Source: Oxalobacter aliiformigenes (GTDB taxonomy: Bacteria > Pseudomonadota > Gammaproteobacteria > Burkholderiales > Burkholderiaceae_D). From it: 64,000 nucleotides of DNA. The notes beneath the pieces were generated by a model. The model saw nothing but the letters and a program-made list of their open reading frames with translations. It searched no databases and was not told where the DNA came from. Below, one piece after another: positions 59,732-64,000 of this stretch (position 1 is the first letter of the stretch; the number at the start of each line of letters is the position of its first letter). The stretch lies in NCBI RefSeq assembly GCF_027116575.1, contig NZ_CP098252.1, positions 682,001 through 746,000 on the forward strand. Direction: 5' to 3'. A program made the position numbers and the translations under genes.

Positions 59732-62700
59732 ATGAAGCTGGAATTGAAAAAATTTATAAAAATACCCGGCAAGGATTTTCATCCTGTCTTGCGGCTGTTT
59801 CTGGTTTTTCTTCCTGTCGCCCTGCTGATCTGTGGCGGCGGTTATTTGTATTACCTGTCGCAGTTGCGTTTCATTCATGAGCAGAACCGGAAGATGGAAC
59901 ATGAGACGGTACAGGTCGGTGTGGTTTCCATTAACCGGAGTCTCGAATACGTCATGCAGGATGTACAGGTTCTTTATTCCAACACCGATTTCAGAACGAT
60001 GCTGGATCATCCTGGCAAGACCAATGTGGATTGTGTCGCCGCAGACTGGATCGCTTTTGCCGAAGCGAAGCAGGCTTACCAGAAAATACGCTGGATTGAC
60101 GAACGGGGTGTCGAGAGACTCCGTGTGAATTATGCAGATGACCGGGCATATGTCGTGCCGGAAGAAAAGTTGCTGGACAGAAAGGGGCGTTATTTTTTCG
60201 AGGATACGAATGCACTGAAAGAAGGAGAAATGTATGTTTCTCCGCTGGATCTGAATATCGAGAACGATCGTATTGAAGAACCGTTCGTGCCGACTATCCG
60301 TTTCGGAATGCCCGTTTTCAACAGCAAAGGGCAGAAGAGAGGCATATTGTTGCTGAATTATTATGCGGACACCATGTTGACGCGATTCGAACAGCTGACC
60401 GGCATACGCGGGAATGCCGCCTGGCTCGTCAACCGGGATGGTTACTGGTTGAGGGGACCTTCGGATCCTGAAGAATTCGGGTTCATGTTCGACAGGAATG
60501 AATTGAGCATGGCGGTACGTTATCCGCAGGTCTGGGAACGGATCAGGAATGCAAAGGAAGGACAATTCGTCACCCGCGAGGGGTTATGGTCGTTCAATAC
60601 GCTTTCGCCACTGAAAGCCGGTACGAAAACCAGTACCGGCAGCAGTGAAATATTCTCCGGCGGGCAGGGAGCACATGATGTCAGTTCATACAAATGGAAA
60701 GTGGTCACCCTGTTGCCGACAAGTGCATATAATGCCGATCTTCTCTATTGGGGGACAAAGATCATCGGAATATCGCTGGCTCTTCTGGCTCTTTTCTTTC
60801 TGGGGATTCTGTTCATGGTGCGCCTTCAGGAAATGCGTAACCAGTTACTGCTCAATCTGGAAAAACTGGTCGAAGAACGCACTGAGGATCTGAACAAGGT
60901 CAATGCTGTGCTGACACAAAGCGAGGCCCGACTGAAAAGTGTTTTTGAAAATATTCCCGACCTGATCTGGCTGAAAGACGTCTATGGCGTTTACCTGACT
61001 TGCAATCAGGCATTTGAGAACTTTTTCGATCTGGAAGAGGGGGCGATAATCGGCAAGACCGATGAGGAGTTGCCCGGCGGCAGACAGCCGGAAGTGATGC
61101 GTGCCGAGGAGAAACGGATTATTGAAGAAGGAAAACCGGAAGTCATGGAACAGTGGGTGACCAATGTCCGGACGGGAAAACGGGTGTTTTTCGATGTCAT
61201 CAAGGCTCCCGTCAGGATGCCGGACGGACGTTTGATCGGTGTTTTGGGCATTGCCAGAGATATGACTCGCAGAAAAGAGGATGAGGAAAAACTGCAACTG
61301 GCTGCACTGGTGTACAAGAATTCAAGCGAGGCGATTCTGGTGACCAATGCCAGAAACGAGATTCTCGCCGTCAATCCGGCTTTCGAACGTATTACCGGCT
61401 ATAGCGCAGCGGAAATTCTGGGAAAGGATCCCAAGATTTTAAATTCCGGACGGCAGGACAAGGCGTTTTACAAGGCGATGTGGGATACCCTTCATGAAAA
61501 AGGCGTCTGGCGTGGCGAGTTGTGGAACAGGAAGAAAAACGGGGAAGTTTATGCTGCCTGGCTGACTATCAATGTCGTTTATAACGAAGATGGTACGGTT
61601 CGTTATTATGTCGAATTGTCGGATGATTTCACGGAAAAAAAGGAAGCGGAAGATATGATTTGGCGGCAGGCCAATTTCGATTTTCTGACCGATTTGCCGA
61701 ACCGGAGAATGCTTCTTGACAGGTTGCAACAGGAAACGACGAAGGTCAATCAGTCGGGCAAGAAGCTGGCGCTTCTGTTTCTGGATCTGGACAATTTCAA
61801 GGATGTCAACGATACCCTGGGACATGACATGGGCGACAAGCTTTTGATGGATGTGGCACGCCGTCTGATGGACTGTGTCCGGGAAATCGATACGGTTTCG
61901 CGGCTGGGAGGAGATGAATTCGCGGTGATTCTGACGGAGTTGTCCGATTTGCCGGTCGCGGAAAAGATAGCGCAGGATATCCTTCATTCGCTGGCCCAGC
62001 CCTATCGCCTCAATGGGGAAATCGCCTATCTTTCCGCCAGTATCGGCATAACGGTTTATCCTGATGACGGTACCGGGATTGAGACGTTGCTGAAAAATGC
62101 GGATCAGGCGCTCTACGCGGCCAAACAGGCAGGCCGCAACAGGATGAGCTATTTTACGGCTTTCATGCAGGCGGCTGCGCAAAACCGGATCAGGCTGGCG
62201 AACGATATGCGAATTGCTGTTTTTGAACATCAGTTCGAAATGTTGTACCAGCCGATTGTCGAACTGGAAACGGGGAAGATACACAAGGCAGAAGCGCTGA
62301 TTCGCTGGCATCATCCATTGCGCGGCATAGTGAGTCCGGCAGAGTTCATTTCCATCGCCGAGGAAACCGGACTGATTCTGACCATTTCCGACTGGGCGTT
62401 TTCGGAAGTGGTGCGTGAAGTGGAACGATGGAGAAGGCGGCATTATGCGCAATTCCAGATCAGTTTCAATATTTCACCGACTCTGTTTCAGGACAAGCCA
62501 AACTATGCGGACTGGTTCGGTGAACTGGAAAAACGGAATATGTCCGGTGAGGGGATCGTCATGGAGATTACGGAAGGGGTTTTGCTGGTTTCGAACCGGC
62601 ATGTTATCGAGCGGCTTGCCGAATTTCACCGGCATGGTATGGAAATCGCGCTGGATGATTTCGGAACAGGTTATTCGTCATTGTCCTATCTGAAGAAATT

Positions 62701-62965
62701 CGATATCGAATATCTCAAAATCGATCAGGCGTTTGTCAGGAATATCGGGAGTGAACCGAAAGATATGGCATTGTGCGAGGCGATCATTGTCATGGCGCAC
62801 AAACTGGATATGAAAGTCATTGCCGAAGGGATTCAGAACGATGAACAAAAACGGCTTCTGGCCGCTGCCGGCTGCGATTACGGGCAGGGTTATCTTTTTT
62901 CCGAGCCTTTGACCGCCGCGGAATTCGAGAATCTTCTGGAACGCAGCGATGGCGGAAAATCCTGA
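59732..62965 (+). CDS. sensor diguanylate cyclase/phosphodiesterase (periplasmic sensor-PAS-PAS-GGDEF-EAL)
   Basis: A 1077-residue inner-membrane protein controlling cyclic-di-GMP. Helix 1 at about 18-42, a periplasmic sensor of about 290 residues (CACHE-type by size and position), helix 2 at about 340-361, a coiled linker, PAS at about 397-515, PAS at about 523-640, GGDEF at about 645-810 with the intact motif GGDEF at 726-730 and an RxxD inhibitory site (REID, 717-720), then EAL at about 830-1070. EAL catalytic residues appear complete: EALIRW (Glu854), FNIS, MEITE, LDDFGTG, LKIDQ, AEGI and YGQGYLFS. Both activities are therefore possible. No clear ribosome-binding site. Stands alone. Confidence 0.95.
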   Translation: MKLELKKFIKIPGKDFHPVLRLFLVFLPVALLICGGGYLYYLSQLRFIHEQNRKMEHETVQVGVVSINRSLEYVMQDVQVLYSNTDFRTMLDHPGKTNVDCVAADWIAFAEAKQAYQKIRWIDERGVERLRVNYADDRAYVVPEEKLLDRKGRYFFEDTNALKEGEMYVSPLDLNIENDRIEEPFVPTIRFGMPVFNSKGQKRGILLLNYYADTMLTRFEQLTGIRGNAAWLVNRDGYWLRGPSDPEEFGFMFDRNELSMAVRYPQVWERIRNAKEGQFVTREGLWSFNTLSPLKAGTKTSTGSSEIFSGGQGAHDVSSYKWKVVTLLPTSAYNADLLYWGTKIIGISLALLALFFLGILFMVRLQEMRNQLLLNLEKLVEERTEDLNKVNAVLTQSEARLKSVFENIPDLIWLKDVYGVYLTCNQAFENFFDLEEGAIIGKTDEELPGGRQPEVMRAEEKRIIEEGKPEVMEQWVTNVRTGKRVFFDVIKAPVRMPDGRLIGVLGIARDMTRRKEDEEKLQLAALVYKNSSEAILVTNARNEILAVNPAFERITGYSAAEILGKDPKILNSGRQDKAFYKAMWDTLHEKGVWRGELWNRKKNGEVYAAWLTINVVYNEDGTVRYYVELSDDFTEKKEAEDMIWRQANFDFLTDLPNRRMLLDRLQQETTKVNQSGKKLALLFLDLDNFKDVNDTLGHDMGDKLLMDVARRLMDCVREIDTVSRLGGDEFAVILTELSDLPVAEKIAQDILHSLAQPYRLNGEIAYLSASIGITVYPDDGTGIETLLKNADQALYAAKQAGRNRMSYFTAFMQAAAQNRIRLANDMRIAVFEHQFEMLYQPIVELETGKIHKAEALIRWHHPLRGIVSPAEFISIAEETGLILTISDWAFSEVVREVERWRRRHYAQFQISFNISPTLFQDKPNYADWFGELEKRNMSGEGIVMEITEGVLLVSNRHVIERLAEFHRHGMEIALDDFGTGYSSLSYLKKFDIEYLKIDQAFVRNIGSEPKDMALCEAIIVMAHKLDMKVIAEGIQNDEQKRLLAAAGCDYGQGYLFSEPLTAAEFENLLERSDGGKS

Positions 62966-62989
62966 TGTGTTTTCAGGTTCCGGCTACTG

Positions 62990-63017
62990 AAAAGGCCTGC
63001 GTGTTGCAGGCCTTTTT
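62990..63017 (+). terminator. shared bidirectional terminator between the GGDEF-EAL gene and gatB
   Basis: AAAAGGCCTGC, a 5-nt loop and GCAGGCCTTTTT; T tracts on both strands serve the two converging genes. Confidence 0.85.
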
Positions 63018-63034
63018 CCTGTCCGGACTGTTTT

Positions 63035-64000
63035 TTAACCGGCAAGTTTTTTGCGGAGCAATTCATTGACCTGTGCCGGATTGGCTTTGCCGCGAGTCGC
63101 TTTCATGACCTGACCGACAAGCGAATTGAATGCTTTTTCCTTGCCGGCCCGGAATTCCTCGACGGAGCGGGTATTGTTCGCCAGTACCTCGTCAATGATT
63201 TTCTCGATGGCACCGGTGTCGGAAATCTGTTTCAGTCCCTTGGCGTCGATGATTTTATCGACGGCATCGGGTTCTGCCGGGCGCGTTTCCCACAGGACAG
63301 CGAAAATTTCCTTGGCGATCTTGTTGGAAATGGTGTTGTCCGCGATCCGCTTCATCAACAGGGACAACTGTTCGGAGGTGACGGGAACTTCCGTCACATC
63401 AATGCCCTCGCGGTTCAGGGCGGAAGAAACGTCGCCCATCAGCCAGTTGGCGTTCTGTTTGGCCAGCTGTTTCCCGGTTAAGGATACCAGTCGCTCGTAA
63501 TAGGTCGCCATGGCCTTGGACTGGGTGAGAACCGTTGCATCGTATTCCGGCAGACCGTAATCGTTAATGAAACGTTCACGCATGGCATCGGGCAATTCCG
63601 GCATGTCGTTTCTGACACGTTCGATCCATTCCGGCGAGATGACGAGCGGAGGGAGATCGGGATCGGGGAAATAACGGTAATCGTCGGAATCTTCTTTTGT
63701 GCGCATTTCACGCGTTTCGCGTTTGTCCGGATCGTAAAGGCGGGTTGCCTGTACGACTTTTCCTCCGCTTTCGATCAGTTCGATCTGGCGTTCGATTTCA
63801 TAGTTGATCGCGTCTTCCAGATTGCGGAAGGAATTCAGGTTCTTGATTTCGCAACGGGTGCCCAGAACGTTTGATCCGGCCGGACGCACCGAAACGTTGG
63901 CATCGCAACGGAAAGAACCTTCCTGCATGTTTCCGTCGGAAATGCCCAGCCAGGTAACCAGCGAATGCAGTGCCCGGGCATAGGCGACCGCCTCGGCTGC
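63035..64000 (-). CDS. gatB: aspartyl/glutamyl-tRNA(Asn/Gln) amidotransferase subunit B (5' end outside window)
   Basis: Subunit that binds and activates mischarged Glu-tRNA(Gln)/Asp-tRNA(Asn). The minus-strand frame ends at 63035 and is open to the window edge (about 322 residues, the C-terminal two thirds). Seen are [56 protein letters not shown] and the tail YqeY-like domain ending [16 protein letters not shown]. Its presence implies indirect Gln/Asn-tRNA charging. Confidence 0.96.
   Translation of the reverse strand, partial: AAEAVAYARALHSLVTWLGISDGNMQEGSFRCDANVSVRPAGSNVLGTRCEIKNLNSFRNLEDAINYEIERQIELIESGGKVVQATRLYDPDKRETREMRTKEDSDDYRYFPDPDLPPLVISPEWIERVRNDMPELPDAMRERFINDYGLPEYDATVLTQSKAMATYYERLVSLTGKQLAKQNANWLMGDVSSALNREGIDVTEVPVTSEQLSLLMKRIADNTISNKIAKEIFAVLWETRPAEPDAVDKIIDAKGLKQISDTGAIEKIIDEVLANNTRSVEEFRAGKEKAFNSLVGQVMKATRGKANPAQVNELLRKKLAG

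Noticed and set aside
1..64000. CRISPR arrays, IS elements, rRNA operons, replication origin
   Set aside because: No regularly spaced repeats, transposase motifs, rRNA sequences or DnaA-box clusters were recognised in the window.

Overview
The window is a stretch of bacterial chromosome from the Oxalobacteraceae (Burkholderiales, Betaproteobacteria), most likely an Oxalobacter. Two things suggest this. The core gene order is typical of Burkholderiales: nuoH-N; leuC-entericidin-leuD-leuB-asd-truA-trpF-trpB-trpA-accD-folC-SPOR-cvpA-purF; lepA-lepB-rnc-era-recO-pdxJ-acpS-nagZ-uvrC-pgsA-tRNAs; rpsU-yqeY-dnaG-rpoD-tRNA. In addition, an OFA-family transporter at 43279-44547 closely resembles the oxalate:formate antiporter OxlT. 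The genus call is inference from gene content.

Layout. 1-7592: 3' half of the complex I operon (nuoH partial, I, J, K, L, M, N). 7682-10000: aroC and an MFS transporter. 10076-14661: leucine synthesis (leuC, leuD, leuB) with a tiny entericidin-type lipoprotein between leuC and leuD, then asd. 14662-15230: a gap holding only a decayed fragment of a DHA2 drug-efflux pump. 15231-24290: truA, trpF, trpB, trpA, accD, folC, a SPOR-domain protein, cvpA and purF. 24462-28620: greB, a YgiQ-type radical SAM protein and a second MFS transporter. 28779-38986: the lepA to pgsA housekeeping block. 39002-39407: a tRNA operon (Gly, Gly, Cys) with a clear promoter. 39624-40418: a SpoU RNA methyltransferase.

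40430-47880 is an accessory, partly decayed region. It holds a compact transcription unit for a 29-residue membrane peptide, a DUF4224-like remnant, a triply broken NAD-dependent epimerase, the intact OxlT paralogue with a structured leader, about 1.75 kb with no supportable gene, a four-helix membrane protein and an XRE regulator. A diverged repeat of about 180 bp occurs directly at both ends of the 6.2 kb core. From 47879: sodB, a class II histone deacetylase-like amidohydrolase, then rpsU-yqeY-dnaG-rpoD with a CAU tRNA. The right end holds a small membrane protein, a YqiA-like esterase, an old-yellow-enzyme reductase, a Lys/Ala-rich secreted peptide, a DUF192 protein, a large CACHE-type/PAS/PAS/GGDEF/EAL protein, and gatB running off the edge.

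Most striking point: four conserved genes (truA, trpB, dnaG and the DUF192 gene) are each broken by exactly one nucleotide, always in a poly-G tract. Three read G6 where G7 restores the frame, and one reads G9 where G8 does. Five other coding G6 tracts are read in frame. This looks like homopolymer length error. G-tract slippage or, for the three G6 cases, -1 recoding at G_GGG_GGA would be the biological alternatives. No IS element, rRNA, CRISPR array or replication origin was recognised.
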